Below, in pieces: positions 28,750-38,640 of a stretch of DNA of 64,000 bases. Origin of the DNA: Vibrio navarrensis (lineage in GTDB: Bacteria > Pseudomonadota > Gammaproteobacteria > Enterobacterales > Vibrionaceae); NCBI RefSeq assembly GCF_015767675.1, contig NZ_CP065217.1:2418001-2482000 (forward strand), written 5' to 3'. Numbering within the stretch: the stretch's first letter is position 1; the number at the start of each line of letters is the position of its first letter. The position numbers and the translations under genes were made by a program. Below the pieces are notes generated by a model. It was not told where the DNA came from. It ran no database searches and saw nothing but the letters and a program-made list of their open reading frames with translations.

Positions 28750-28818
28750 TATTTATGCAACAAAAGCGTCATAAATACATGATGTAATTGCGCCGCTTTT
28801 ATAAATAAGGGATAGACA

Positions 28819-30396
28819 ATGAAGCACCTGATTAAACCTGTTGTTGCCGTAGTCGCAACTTCTACGCTCTCTTTCAATGTACTTTCGGCAGAAATTAAAA
28901 ACGTCATTCTGATGATTGGTGACGGTATGGGCCCACAGCAAGTTGGCCTACTGGAAACTTACGCGAACAACGCGCCGCACTCGATCTACAAAGGCAAAAC
29001 AACCGCACTCTACCAACTGGCAAAAGAGGGTGTTATCGGTTCTTCACTGACTCATCCAGAAGACGCTATTGTGGTCGATTCTGCGTGTTCAGCGACCATG
29101 CTGGCAACGGGCATCATGACGGGATCTGAAGTGATCGGTATCGACTCGCAAGGCAACACAGTGGAAACCGTGGTGGAAAAAGCCAAGCGCCTTGGCAAAG
29201 CCACGGGCATCATCTCCGATACGCGCTTAACTCATGCAACGCCAGCCGCATTTGCTGCTCACCAACCGCATCGCTCACTTGAAAATGAAATCGCCTCGGA
29301 TATGCTCTCGGCTAATGTCGATGTCATGCTGTCAGGCGGTCTGCGTCACTGGATCCCAAAATCAGCCAACGATAAAGGCGAAACCTACCAACAGCTACAA
29401 ACGCTGACACACGGTGATGTCCCTCTAAAATCAAAGCGTAAAGACGACCGTAACCTGCTCACAGAAGCGCAGCAAGCGGGCTACTCACTGGCGTTTAACA
29501 AAACCATGCTGGAAAAAGCGCAAGGCGATAAACTGCTCGGCCTTTTCGCCAACTCAGGCATGTATGACGGCATTACCTATAGCCAAACGAAGAATGACCC
29601 AGATCGTAAAGAGCCCACCCTCAAAGAGATGACCGATAAAGCGTTAGAGATCCTGTCAAAAGACAAAGACGGCTTCTTCTTGATGGTCGAAGGCGGCCAG
29701 ATCGACTGGGCGGGTCACAGTAACGATGCAGGCTCAATGCTGCATGAAATGATTAAGTTCGACGAAACCGTTAACGCGGTTTACCAGTGGGCCAAAGATC
29801 GTGATGACACGCTGATCATCGTCACTGCCGACCACGAAACAGGCTCATTTGGCTTTAGTTACTCAGGTTACAACTTGCCGAAACCGGAAAAACGTTCAGG
29901 AAAAGCGTTTGAAAAACGCGAATACGCGCCCAATTTCAACTTCGGTGCGTATGAGATCCTAGATGGTTTGTACAACCAAAAAACCAGCTACTACGGCATG
30001 CTGAGCGAGTTTGAAAAACTGGACAAAAACCAGCAAACGGCGGCGAAACTGGCGGAAATTGTAAACAAAAATAGCGATTTCTCCATCACGGCAGGCCAAG
30101 CTGAAACGGTATTGAAGAACAAACCTAACCCATACCGCTTGGCTAACCACAGCTACTTAGCGGAAGAGAGCATCCCAACGATTAATGACTTTGACGCATT
30201 CTACCCTTACAACGACCGTACCAACGTATTGGCACGTGCGCAGGCGACCAAACAGAATATCGTTTGGGGTACGGGCACGCACACTCATACGCCAGTCAAC
30301 GTGTTTGCTTGGGGCCCAGCAGAAACCATTCTGCCCGTTTCTCGCATCATGCATCACTCCGAGCTGGGTGAGTTCATCAAGCAACAGGTCAAGTAA
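28819..30396 (+). CDS. Alkaline phosphatase (PhoA superfamily, periplasmic)
   Basis: An exported phosphomonoesterase of 525 residues. The signal peptide is MKHLIKPVVAVVATSTL..., cleaved near 'VLSA'. The metal/nucleophile motifs are 'LMIGDGMGPQQ' (Asp36), 'VVDSACSATM' (nucleophile S88), 'LTHATPAAFAAH', 'MVEGGQIDWAGHSND', 'VTADHETGSF' and 'GTGTHTHTPV'. This matches the long Vibrio alkaline phosphatases rather than E. coli PhoA in length. AAGGG lies upstream of the ATG. I looked for a Pho box upstream and found only a partial match (GCGTCATAAA), so phosphate control is not shown by the sequence. Confidence 0.9.
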   Translation: MKHLIKPVVAVVATSTLSFNVLSAEIKNVILMIGDGMGPQQVGLLETYANNAPHSIYKGKTTALYQLAKEGVIGSSLTHPEDAIVVDSACSATMLATGIMTGSEVIGIDSQGNTVETVVEKAKRLGKATGIISDTRLTHATPAAFAAHQPHRSLENEIASDMLSANVDVMLSGGLRHWIPKSANDKGETYQQLQTLTHGDVPLKSKRKDDRNLLTEAQQAGYSLAFNKTMLEKAQGDKLLGLFANSGMYDGITYSQTKNDPDRKEPTLKEMTDKALEILSKDKDGFFLMVEGGQIDWAGHSNDAGSMLHEMIKFDETVNAVYQWAKDRDDTLIIVTADHETGSFGFSYSGYNLPKPEKRSGKAFEKREYAPNFNFGAYEILDGLYNQKTSYYGMLSEFEKLDKNQQTAAKLAEIVNKNSDFSITAGQAETVLKNKPNPYRLANHSYLAEESIPTINDFDAFYPYNDRTNVLARAQATKQNIVWGTGTHTHTPVNVFAWGPAETILPVSRIMHHSELGEFIKQQVK

Positions 30397-30445
30397 TGCC
30401 CTGCCGATGAGCATCTGCTCGTCAGCGAACATGCGGCAAAAAGCA

Positions 30446-30477
30446 ATAAAGCGCCATCACGGCGCTTTATTTTTTTA
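30446..30477 (+). terminator. Terminator after alkaline phosphatase
   Basis: ATAAAGCGCC / GGCGCTTTAT with ATCAC loop, then seven T residues. Confidence 0.9.
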
Positions 30478-30496
30478 TCGGCTTTACCAAGAAAGA

Positions 30497-30949
30497 CTAG
30501 AACGTGACATCGTCAACAATGTGATCTTCCCAATCTTTCACTTCGATTTCGTACACCACTTTATTGCGAATGCTCTGCCCTGCGGCATGCATCGCCGCTT
30601 TTGAACCCGTGATCAACGGGTGCCAACTTGGCAGAGGTTTGTTCTCCGCTAACAGTCGATACGCACAAGTGCTCGGCAGCCAGTGAAACTCCGCGATTTT
30701 ATCTTGAGTGAGCTTGAGGCAGTTTTCGCCTGATGAAAAACGGTTCGGGTAATCTTTGCAAGCGCAAGTTTGGCTGTTGAGCCAACTGCACGCCACATTG
30801 GTATAAAAGACTTCATCAGTCTCGTCATCCATCAACTTGTGTAAACAGCATTTTCCGCAACCATCACACAGCGATTCCCACTCTTGCTCGTTCATCTGCT
30901 GCAACGTTTTACTTTGCCAAAATGGTAGGCTCATTGATTCATTACTCAC
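30497..30949 (-). CDS. ycgN: YcgN family cysteine-cluster protein (UPF0260)
   Basis: A 150-residue cytoplasmic protein with the '[12 protein letters not shown]' cluster near residue 28, then '[18 protein letters not shown]', 'ENCLKLT' and '[10 protein letters not shown]': the typical YcgN set, expected to bind a metal or iron-sulfur cluster. Function unknown. It is divergent from a second cysteine-cluster gene (31081), so two members of the same superfamily share a promoter region. A later ATG (MSLPFW) is an alternative start. Confidence 0.88.
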   Translation of the reverse strand: MSNESMSLPFWQSKTLQQMNEQEWESLCDGCGKCCLHKLMDDETDEVFYTNVACSWLNSQTCACKDYPNRFSSGENCLKLTQDKIAEFHWLPSTCAYRLLAENKPLPSWHPLITGSKAAMHAAGQSIRNKVVYEIEVKDWEDHIVDDVTF

Positions 30950-31080
30950 TGTGACTGCGGGAGCCGTTTTATACCTTCGCCACTGGCAAAGTGCAAGCGC
31001 AAAAATTGCTCGTTTAGCTCTGCGTTAAAGTCTGCTACTATCGCGCACTTTGATTTTTCTGTGCAAAAAGGTGATCTCTG

Positions 31081-31329
31081 ATGGATTGCAGACTTGGCTG
31101 CGGCGCATGCTGTATCGCCCCTAGTATTTCTTCGCCGATCCCAGGTATGCCTAATGGTAAGCCTGCCGGAGTGCGCTGTATTCAGCTCAATGAACAGAAC
31201 TTGTGTAAGCTGTTTGGCCAAGCGCAGCGGCCCAAAGTGTGCCATGAGTTTAAGCCTTGCCCGATAGTTTGTGGCAGTAGCAATCAGCAAGCACTGCACA
31301 GTCTCACTGAACTTGAGCGACTGACGTAA
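31081..31329 (+). CDS. YkgJ family cysteine-cluster protein, 82 aa
   Basis: Short protein with '[16 protein letters not shown]', '[15 protein letters not shown]', '[14 protein letters not shown]': the CxxCC-type zinc/iron-chelating cluster of the YkgJ superfamily. AAGG lies upstream of the ATG. Divergent from ycgN. Function unknown. Confidence 0.85.
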   Translation: MDCRLGCGACCIAPSISSPIPGMPNGKPAGVRCIQLNEQNLCKLFGQAQRPKVCHEFKPCPIVCGSSNQQALHSLTELERLT

Positions 31330-31384
31330 TAAACGAAGTCAGTCATCATCCATTTTTTCTATCGCATCACAACTTTACGCTTGT

Positions 31385-31400
31385 GTCACAATTCGTCACA
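31385..31400 (+). promoter_or_regulatory. Candidate response-regulator site (direct repeat) upstream of the two-component operon
   Basis: GTCACA occurs twice with exactly 10-bp spacing (31385 and 31395). OmpR-family regulators bind such head-to-tail repeats, so this may be an autoregulatory site. Inference from spacing only. Confidence 0.4.
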
Positions 31401-31457
31401 TAATCCACCGACACAATCCGCTATATTGCCTTCATTGCCAAATGGATATGGAACACA

Positions 31458-32180
31458 ATGAACGAGACCTCTTCGACTCCTTCTCGGATCGTACTGGTGG
31501 AAGACGATCTTGAACTGGCAGTATTGATCCAAGACTTCCTCAGCCACTACGAATTTTCCGTCACCACCGTTGCCGACGGCATTACGGCGGTGGACGTGAT
31601 TTTAAGTCAGCAACCCGAATTGGTTATTCTCGACATTATGCTGCCAGGGCAAAGTGGTATGGACGTTTGCCGCGCGGTGCGGGATAAATACCACGGCATG
31701 ATTTTGATGCAAACGGCCTTGGACGATGATATCGACCAAGTGATGGGGCTGGAACTCGGCGCTGATGACTACGTGGTCAAGCAAGTAAAGCCGCGCTTAT
31801 TGCTCTCGCGCATCCGCGCACTTTTACGTAGACAAGAGCGTACGGCCACTGCCGACAAGCATGAACTGCACATCGGCCCCTTGTGTATGAATCTTCAATA
31901 CCGCACCGTTTCGCTTGCGCAGCAACCGATCAAACTGACCACCAGCGAGTTTGAACTGCTCTATCTTTTAGCGCAGCGAGTCGGCACCATCGTCACCCGT
32001 GACGATATCGCTCAGCAGATCCGCGGCTTTGAATATGATGGGTTGGATCGCTCGATTGACCGACGCATTTCCCGTTTGCGCCGCACCCTGCACGATGACC
32101 CGAATGAGCCCAAATTGATCAAAACCATCCGTGGCAAAGGTTACCAGTTGTGCGCGCCCGGCGAAGGAGAGATGGGATGA
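31458..32180 (+). CDS. OmpR-family response regulator (RstA-like)
   Basis: A 240-residue regulator. The receiver domain has the acidic pair 'VEDD' near residue 15 and the phosphoacceptor D59 in 'LVILDIMLPGQSG'; 'GADDYVVKQ' carries the conserved lysine. The C-terminal winged helix reads 'LTTSEFELLYLLAQRVG' and 'SIDRRISRLRRTLHDDP' ending in 'IRGKGYQL'. Its stop overlaps the start of the kinase (ATGA), so the two are translationally coupled. The closest recalled relatives are RstA-type regulators; the signal is unknown. Confidence 0.9.
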   Translation: MNETSSTPSRIVLVEDDLELAVLIQDFLSHYEFSVTTVADGITAVDVILSQQPELVILDIMLPGQSGMDVCRAVRDKYHGMILMQTALDDDIDQVMGLELGADDYVVKQVKPRLLLSRIRALLRRQERTATADKHELHIGPLCMNLQYRTVSLAQQPIKLTTSEFELLYLLAQRVGTIVTRDDIAQQIRGFEYDGLDRSIDRRISRLRRTLHDDPNEPKLIKTIRGKGYQLCAPGEGEMG

Positions 32181-33787
32181 TCCGCGCTTTCTTTATTCTT
32201 TGGATTGCGGTGTTCTTACCAATAGTACTGCTGATCATTCCCACCGATTTCAACCCAGTGCAACAGCTCAGCCGCAATGTGTCGGAAGATTTTTATAAAC
32301 CCGTGTACGGCACCAATTTTGAGCTCTTGTCCAAGCGTTTACATCAAGCGCCCGAGGAGCAATGGCCAGCCATCATCGACAACTACGCTCGCCATTTCAG
32401 TTACCCACTACGTTTGGATGATTTGCAACGTTACCACGAGATGCCCTCCATTTATCACTCTTTGCAGCAAGGCAAACTGACGTTTCAGTACGGCGACCCC
32501 ATGGCGTTAATTCAGCGGGTCAATGGCAGTGACAAAGTAATCTACTTTGCCATCAATGAGCCGAGCGAAATGAGTATTCTCAATCAAGCCAAAGGCACTT
32601 TGTATCTCGCCGGAGAAGATCTGCAACGCTATCCGCGCAGTGAATGGAAAGCCAGTTTAGAGCAACAAAACAGCCAGATTCCACTCGAGCTGAGTTTGCT
32701 CACCGACGACGAACTGCCCGAGGCTGCGAGAGAAAAACTGCGCAAAACACCCGATCAAATCATCAGCTACGTGAGCAAAGATGGCCATATTGCCCTGCTC
32801 TCCCCTGTTGTGCCTGGGGTTTGGCTGCACGTTGAAGATACCATTACCGCGCAAACTCAAATGAAGCTGACCACCGCCATTGGTGGCTTTTTCTTTCTGT
32901 GCATTTCTGCTGCGTTGGTAATGTGGGTCTACCCGCTGTGGCGCGACCTCAAACGTTTGGTAAAAACCGCCAACGAATTTGGTCAAGGTGTGCTCTCCCA
33001 GCGTGCCACCACGTCCAAACTCTCCGTAGTCTCACAGTTGGGGGATTCGTTTAATAAAATGGCCGACAACGTAGAAAAGCTGATCGCCGGGCAAAGAGCA
33101 TTAACCAACGCGGTGGCTCATGACCTGCGTACCCCTTTGTATCGTCTGCGTTTCGCCTTTGAGATGCTGGAAGACGATGAGATAGCCGAGAGCCAAAAAG
33201 AGAAATATCGCAAAGTGATCCACTCCAGCATTGAAGACCTCGATCACCTGATCAACCAGACGTTACTACTATCGCGCTATAACCGCATGGCCGACATCAG
33301 CCACTTTACTCACTGCCAATTTGCTCAAGATTTAACGGAAGAAGTGGAACATTTCCGCTTGGAATATCCTCATTTGCAAGTTCAAGTCGATATCGCCGCA
33401 TCATTAATGCAACACGCCTTTTTTATCGACCAAAAAGCACTGCTACGCGCGGTGAAGAATTTACTGAGCAATGCGGCCAGATTCGCGCAAAGCAATATCC
33501 ATATCTCTCTCAAAGACAATCTGCAATCCTATCAACTGGTGGTGGAAGATGATGGCCAAGGCATTGCGCCCGAGCAAGCCGAGCGCGTGTTTGAGCCGTT
33601 TACTCAAATCGATAATCAGGAGCGCAACAGCGAGAAAGGGCATGGCCTCGGGCTGGCGATTGTGCGGCAAATTATCTGTTTGCATCAAGGCAGTGCCCAT
33701 GTGGTGGCTTCTCCTTTGGGCGGCGCACGCTTTGAGTTGCAGTGGCCAAAAAATCTTTCCGTATTGAAAGAAACCCCTGCGCGCTGA
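32177..33787 (+). CDS. Sensor histidine kinase (RstB-like)
   Basis: A 536-residue inner-membrane kinase. TM1 is at residues 4-22, a periplasmic sensor spans about 25-230, and TM2 is near 233-252 followed by a HAMP segment. The dimerisation/phosphoacceptor helix has H315 in 'NAVAHDLRTPLYRLRFAFEM'. The ATPase domain shows the N box 'LSNAARFAQ', G1 'DDGQGIAPEQ' and G2 'GHGLGLAIV'. The ATG at 32177 overlaps the regulator stop. The RstB-like 'HDLRTPLYRLRF' box supports the pairing. Confidence 0.9.
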   Translation: MIRAFFILWIAVFLPIVLLIIPTDFNPVQQLSRNVSEDFYKPVYGTNFELLSKRLHQAPEEQWPAIIDNYARHFSYPLRLDDLQRYHEMPSIYHSLQQGKLTFQYGDPMALIQRVNGSDKVIYFAINEPSEMSILNQAKGTLYLAGEDLQRYPRSEWKASLEQQNSQIPLELSLLTDDELPEAAREKLRKTPDQIISYVSKDGHIALLSPVVPGVWLHVEDTITAQTQMKLTTAIGGFFFLCISAALVMWVYPLWRDLKRLVKTANEFGQGVLSQRATTSKLSVVSQLGDSFNKMADNVEKLIAGQRALTNAVAHDLRTPLYRLRFAFEMLEDDEIAESQKEKYRKVIHSSIEDLDHLINQTLLLSRYNRMADISHFTHCQFAQDLTEEVEHFRLEYPHLQVQVDIAASLMQHAFFIDQKALLRAVKNLLSNAARFAQSNIHISLKDNLQSYQLVVEDDGQGIAPEQAERVFEPFTQIDNQERNSEKGHGLGLAIVRQIICLHQGSAHVVASPLGGARFELQWPKNLSVLKETPAR

Positions 33788-33895
33788 ATGTGACCAAAAT
33801 GGACACACTTAGTCCATAAACTGCTGAGGAATCATTCACCCGGGGAATGCTAACTTGAGTTGACAGACCAATCTGACACTCAGCAAGGAGTTAGC

Positions 33896-34885
33896 ATGAA
33901 CATCAAAGGACTGGCATTGTGTTTAAGCAGTGCCCTTCTTATTCCGAGTTTACAGGCCAAGCCGATAGATTTTACCCCTGGGCTTAGCGGTGGCATTAGT
34001 CTCAACGCAGGTATCAACCAAACCAACTCCCAGTTCAACACCAACGACGACAACGCCATAACCCAAGACTTGAATCGTCAGGGAAAACAAACCGAAACAG
34101 CAGTACCGTTTATTCTCGGCCGCTTGCAATACACCTTTGGCAATCAAGCGATTTTCGTTGGTAACAGCGAAGATCAAATTAGTGAAGCGCAATTTCAAGC
34201 TGAAGTTGGCTACATCCAGATGCTGGCAAAAGGAACCTACCTCACCGCCGCGCTGTTTGGCAATATGCCGGGCATGGATGAAACGTGGCAAGATCCGTAT
34301 CTGACTAACCAAGAGCGTCAAACGACGGAGCAGAACATTATGGGCGGCCGATTCGCCTTCAGTACACAGATCCCATTTCCAGTGACGCTCAAGTATGCCT
34401 TTGCTCAGAGTGAAATTGATGATGATACGATTGGCATTTCTCAATCGTTAAGCAGCGCTCAACAGAAATCGCTGCGACGCGACAGCACCTATCAGCGTGT
34501 CGGGGTTGAGCTTTCCTTTCCTTTGTCACAAACCTTCATCCTCTCACCTGCTTTTTACTACACAGATAAGGGTGCCGATGGCAGTGCACAGAGCTCAGCA
34601 GAAATCGCTACGCAGTTAACTGTAATTGCAGTACAAAACCGTCATGAACTGATTGCGACGGTACGCAACAGCGAAGCGGAATACGATGCCGCTAACCCCG
34701 TGTTCAATTTATACCAAGACTACAAAGCGTTTAGCGTATTTGCCGTGTACAACTACCACAATCCGTTTGCGCTACAGAATACTCAACTCAACGTAATGGC
34801 CGGATATCAACAGCACGAATCGGACATCGATTTCTACGACAGTGAGAACACTTTTATTTCAACGGGCATTAGCTACACCTTCTAG
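33896..34885 (+). CDS. DUF2860 family outer-surface protein
   Basis: A 329-residue exported protein with a signal peptide (MNIKGLALCLSSALLIPSLQA). The mature part alternates aromatic residues as in a beta-barrel: 'GRLQYTFG', 'YLTAALFGNM', 'AFSVFAVYNYHNPF' and the terminal 'GISYTF' ending in Phe, the hallmark of an outer-membrane porin strand. DUF2860 is common in Vibrio; function unknown. AAGGAG precedes ATG 33896. It follows the two-component operon, which may control it. Confidence 0.8.
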   Translation: MNIKGLALCLSSALLIPSLQAKPIDFTPGLSGGISLNAGINQTNSQFNTNDDNAITQDLNRQGKQTETAVPFILGRLQYTFGNQAIFVGNSEDQISEAQFQAEVGYIQMLAKGTYLTAALFGNMPGMDETWQDPYLTNQERQTTEQNIMGGRFAFSTQIPFPVTLKYAFAQSEIDDDTIGISQSLSSAQQKSLRRDSTYQRVGVELSFPLSQTFILSPAFYYTDKGADGSAQSSAEIATQLTVIAVQNRHELIATVRNSEAEYDAANPVFNLYQDYKAFSVFAVYNYHNPFALQNTQLNVMAGYQQHESDIDFYDSENTFISTGISYTF

Positions 34886-34903
34886 CACCTAAGGACAACA
34901 AAC

Positions 34904-35677
34904 ATGTTTAAGTCAGCGAAAATTATCCTCATGCTTGGCGTGATGGCACTCGTCTCAGGATGTGATGTCGATGATGTAACCGATGCCGACAAGCTGAGCA
35001 AGCCGACCGTCAATGCCGGATCAGATCAGCTGTTAAAACTGCCCCTCAACAGCATTACTCTCTCAGGCTCAGCCAAATCGTATCTCTCGGTTTATGACAT
35101 TAAGACCACCAGCTGGAGCCAAGTTGCCGGGCCACAGCAACTGGCTCTGCTCAACGCTGATAAGCTTACCGCCACCGCGCTCTACCCAACCACCGCTGGA
35201 ACGTATATTTTTCAGCTTTACGCCAAAGACACTGGCGGACGGAGCAATACCGATCAAGTGAAAATCATTATTGAGCGCGCCACTCAAGCCAGTGCAATTC
35301 GTCGCATGCAAAGCAACACGGTATCAAATGAAATCGCCGCCGTTTCATGGCAGTACGGCGCTCAGAACCAAGGCGTGCTGGTATTCGGGTCGCTCGGAAA
35401 CGTTGATCTAAGCGAGCTCAAACAACAGCTCAATCTTGCCATCGAGGAACTCAACAGTGCAGCCGAGCTTTCACTTGATTTCTCGCAAAGCACTGGCGGG
35501 GATGTGCAAACTGCGCTGCAAATCATTGAGACTCTTTCACAACAAAGTTTGCCAGTTTGTCTACATGATAGGTGCTCTCCGTTGTATGAGGGGTTGGTGC
35601 TCGAAAAAGTGGGAGGGATTGAAGACGCATATCTGGAAAACAGTGTGAAAACATGGGTAGAAAAGCTACTTCATTAG
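34904..35677 (+). CDS. Lipoprotein with PKD-like domain
   Basis: A 257-residue lipoprotein (MFKSAKIILMLGVMALVSGC, lipobox VSGC). A PKD/REJ-like Ig domain covers about residues 35-125 ('TVNAGSDQLLKLPLNSITLSG', 'TAGTYIFQLYAKD', 'GRSNTDQVKIIIE'). The C-terminal half ('LVFGSLGNVDLSELKQQLN', 'LDFSQSTGGDVQTALQIIETL') resembles a small alpha/beta domain I do not recognise. It starts 18 bp after the DUF2860 gene, so the two are likely co-transcribed as an envelope pair. The group II intron begins 34 bp past the stop but does not cut it. Confidence 0.75.
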   Translation: MFKSAKIILMLGVMALVSGCDVDDVTDADKLSKPTVNAGSDQLLKLPLNSITLSGSAKSYLSVYDIKTTSWSQVAGPQQLALLNADKLTATALYPTTAGTYIFQLYAKDTGGRSNTDQVKIIIERATQASAIRRMQSNTVSNEIAAVSWQYGAQNQGVLVFGSLGNVDLSELKQQLNLAIEELNSAAELSLDFSQSTGGDVQTALQIIETLSQQSLPVCLHDRCSPLYEGLVLEKVGGIEDAYLENSVKTWVEKLLH

Positions 35678-35746
35678 CCATTGAAAACCTGCTAATCCAT
35701 TTTTCTTCTGAATCGAGTAGGAGGAGGCCTCACGGCCTCCGTCCTC

Positions 35747-37058
35747 TCACACCACCGTACAAGCGTGGGTCGCATACGGCGGTTCCGAATACACTTTTAG
35801 TGACTCATACCCATCTCTCAATGAGTAAAGCCCCCTCTCCTCGAACCATTTGATTGGCATTGCGTGATTCAACTGGGGCGAGAGTGCTAAGCGCCACCAC
35901 CCTTTATCTGACATCGCCAGCTTCCACGCATTTCGCTCTGTTACACCTTGTCGTTGTAACCATGTCGCTATGCTGTATCTGCGTTTGCGCTGTTTCAGGC
36001 GGTAGCATCTCAACCGACGCCGTATCCATTCGTCTAAGCGCTGCATCGCACTTTGACCTATGGCGAGCTTGAAGTAGTGCTGCCAACCTCGTAGGTATTG
36101 GGTTAACTCGGTGAGGATTACCGACAACTCTCGACCTCGATTTCGCTTCGTTATTTTCCGCACTCGCTTCTTCATTTGAGCTTGTGCCGATTTTGATATC
36201 TGGAGGGTTCCGTCTATCTTGAAGCTATGGCTTAGGTAAGCTCGCTCCGTCACTCTTGTTGCTGCACTTTTCTCACGATTTACCGTGAGCTTTAGCTTCT
36301 GCTCAAGAACTCCGTTATCGACTCTTTGACTCGATGGGCGGCTTCCTCACTAAGAACGTAGATTTGGCAGTCATCTGCATATCGACAGAACTTATGCCCT
36401 CTTCGCTCTAACTCTTTGTCCAGTTCATCTAATACAATATTGGAAAGTAACGGAGATAATGGCCCACCCTGTGGTGTTCCTCGTTGTCTTCGCTCTACTA
36501 ACCCATCTCGCATTAAGCCTGCCTGTAGATAGGACCTGATGAGCTTTAATACTCGTTTATCACTAATGTCCTTAGATAATCTGTGCATCAGCCTATCATG
36601 GTTCACCGTGTCGAAGTATTTGGCAGATCGATATCCACTACATAACCCCGCCCTTCTCTGATATAGCGGCTTGCTGCCGCAAGCGCATGATGCGCACTGC
36701 GGTTCGGCCTGAACCCGTAGCTGCTGTTGGAGAACGTCGGCTCATAGAGCTCTGACAGTACTGATGTGATCGCCTGTTGGACTATCCTATCCAGTACCGT
36801 AGGGATACCTAATTGCCTGACGCCACCATTCGGCTTGGGGATTTCTACACCCAGAACTGGTTGAGGTTGGTAGCTTCCGTCCAGAAGACTCTGGCGGAGC
36901 GCTTGCCCATTTGAAGCTTGTCGAAGTTTAGAGATGGTCGCTGTGATGTCGAGTCTGTCGACACCTGCGCACCCCTTGTTCTTCTTCACGCGTCGAAGGG
37001 CATGGTTCAAATTCGCTGAGGAGCTGATTTGTTCCATCAGCGGAGTGGGGGTCACCAA
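35747..37058 (-). pseudogene. Group II intron reverse transcriptase/maturase, two frameshifts
   Basis: Three consecutive frames together spell one LtrA-type protein. Part 1 (from TTG 37058, AAAGGAGGA upstream) runs from 'GCAGVDRLD' to 'YVVDIDL'. Part 2 contains the catalytic 'CRYADDC' and 'QRGTPQGGPLSPLLSNIVLD'. Part 3 (from 36253) holds the maturase domain 'ELTQYLRGWQHYF'. At 36622-36626 CTGCC should read CTGGCC to restore 'DIDLAKYFDTVNHD'; at about 36302-36308 TTGAG should read TTGGAG to restore 'EFLEQKLKLTVNREK'. Both are single missing bases, so either decay or sequencing indels; in the given sequence the gene is inactive. Confidence 0.9.
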
Positions 37059-37516
37059 GACTCGTCCTCCTTTCTACGCCGATCATGCTTGTCATTCTTC
37101 GTGACCATGAGCTTTACTTGCGGTATTGCCCATTGGGACGTAGAGATGTTTTCCATCTTGCTATGACTCCACATCATTGAGTAAATAGTGACTGCTTCTT
37201 GATATATTCAGTTCTGGCCTTCCTTTGAGTTGTACTTCCTCAAAGTACTATGCCTTCTGCTGACTTCTCATTGCCCATCACACAACATCACTGCTGTGTT
37301 GGTCTCATCTGAGACAGGCAATGAGCTCTCCCGAGGTAAGACGTTGCTCTTTCCCTTGGTCATGCCTGATTTACCTATACACACTTCCCGTCGAGGCATT
37401 GGGCTATTCTATCTATTGCTAGGTTACCCAAGTTGTACAGGCCTACTATCAGGTTTCTGAGAAGTGGACCCCAATGGTTGGACGCATAAGCTCATTTCTT
37501 AAGTGGTTGACCCAGC

Positions 37517-38317
37517 TCATGCTGCGTATCTTTGCCTACCGAAGTAGGCCTCATCAGGAGTGAGGTTATTGAGTCCTTGATGGTTACGCTCTTCATTATA
37601 AAACACCATGTAGTTGCCGATTTCAAGCTCGGCTTCACGGGGCGTGGTATAAGCCTTTAAGTAAACCTCCTCATATTTCAGGCTTCGCCATAATCGCTCA
37701 ATGAAAACATTGTCAACCCAGCGGCCTTTCCCGTCCATGCTTATACGTATGTCATGTTCAATTAACTTCTGTGTGAACTCTGTGCTGGTAAACTGGCTGC
37801 CTTGATCTGAGTTAAAGATATCAGGTGGCCCATAATGCTTCAGCGCTTCCTCAAGCGCTTCGATACAAAAACTCGTGTCCATGGTGTTGGATAGTCGCCA
37901 AGCCAGCACTTTGCGGCTATACCAGTCGATAATAGCAACGAGGTACAGGAACCCCTTCGCCATTGGGATGTACGTGATATCAATCGCCCAAGCTTGGTTT
38001 GGGTAAGTGACTTCGATATCACGCAACAGGTAGGGATACACCTTGTGTGCTTTGTTCGCCAGCGTCGTTTTGGGCTTGGGGTAAATCGCCCCAATCCCCA
38101 TATCGCGCATGAGTCGAACAACACGCTTACGATTAACGCTATGACCCTTCTTAGCCAGCTCAGTTCGAATGCGCCGACTGCCCATAAACGGATACTGAAG
38201 ATGAATTTCGTCAATCATACGGCGCAACGCAATCTCCTCAGCAGAGAGTCCTATGGGTTGATAGTAAGCGGCAGAGCGAGCAATATTGAGCAGCTCACAC
38301 TGGCGCTTTATCGGCAA
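37517..38317 (-). CDS. IS3-family transposase OrfB (DDE integrase domain)
   Basis: A 266-residue catalytic domain. '[14 protein letters not shown]' precedes the rve integrase core with D in '[10 protein letters not shown]', D in '[12 protein letters not shown]' and E in '[15 protein letters not shown]' (D-D-35-E). It is normally made as an OrfAB fusion: the OrfB frame is open back past the start at 38317 (TTG) to the slippery site in orfA. The motif set and frameshift are intact, so the element may still be active. Confidence 0.93.
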   Translation of the reverse strand: MPIKRQCELLNIARSAAYYQPIGLSAEEIALRRMIDEIHLQYPFMGSRRIRTELAKKGHSVNRKRVVRLMRDMGIGAIYPKPKTTLANKAHKVYPYLLRDIEVTYPNQAWAIDITYIPMAKGFLYLVAIIDWYSRKVLAWRLSNTMDTSFCIEALEEALKHYGPPDIFNSDQGSQFTSTEFTQKLIEHDIRISMDGKGRWVDNVFIERLWRSLKYEEVYLKAYTTPREAELEIGNYMVFYNEERNHQGLNNLTPDEAYFGRQRYAA

Positions 38318-38352
38318 TGGGGTGGATTTAACCAGCGAACTCTTTCGCTGGG

Positions 38353-38386
38353 CTCGGTCTAACGACCGAGCACTTTGGCCAAAAAA
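38353..38386 (-). promoter_or_regulatory. Programmed -1 frameshift signal of the IS
   Basis: Slippery heptamer T TTT TTG (minus strand 38386-38380) in frame with orfA, followed after nine bases by a perfect 7-bp hairpin CTCGGTC GTTA GACCGAG (38370-38353) that contains the orfA stop. The -1 frame leads straight into OrfB. Classic IS3 OrfAB arrangement. Confidence 0.85.
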
Positions 38387-38640
38387 TCATTTTCCATGGT
38401 CAATTGACCGATCTTGGCGTGAAGTTTGTCCACTTCTTCGGAATTCTCTTTTCCTGTGTGATTTTCGGTGGCAAAAATCATGGCTGCGTTTTCAAGCAGC
38501 TCCTTTTTCCATGTCGAGATTTGGTTAGCGTGCAGGTTGTATTTCTGAGCTAACTCAGCGACGGTTTTATCGCCTTTAGCGGCATCGAGTGCCACCTTAG
38601 CTTTAAACTCAGGAGAGTGGTTTCTACGTTTTCTAGTCAT
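38359..38640 (-). CDS. IS3-family transposase OrfA (helix-turn-helix)
   Basis: A 93-residue DNA-binding protein: 'RRNHSPEFKAKVALDAAKGD' and 'VAELAQKYNLHANQISTWKK' form the helix-turn-helix, then a leucine-zipper-like helix 'VDKLHAKIGQLTMENDFLAK' for dimerisation. It ends in the frameshift region and is the regulator and N-terminal part of the OrfAB transposase. Confidence 0.92.
   Translation of the reverse strand: MTRKRRNHSPEFKAKVALDAAKGDKTVAELAQKYNLHANQISTWKKELLENAAMIFATENHTGKENSEEVDKLHAKIGQLTMENDFLAKVLGR

Noticed and set aside
28760..28800. Possible Pho box upstream of the alkaline phosphatase
   Set aside because: Only one half-site resembles CTGTCAT (GCGTCAT); the second repeat is missing.
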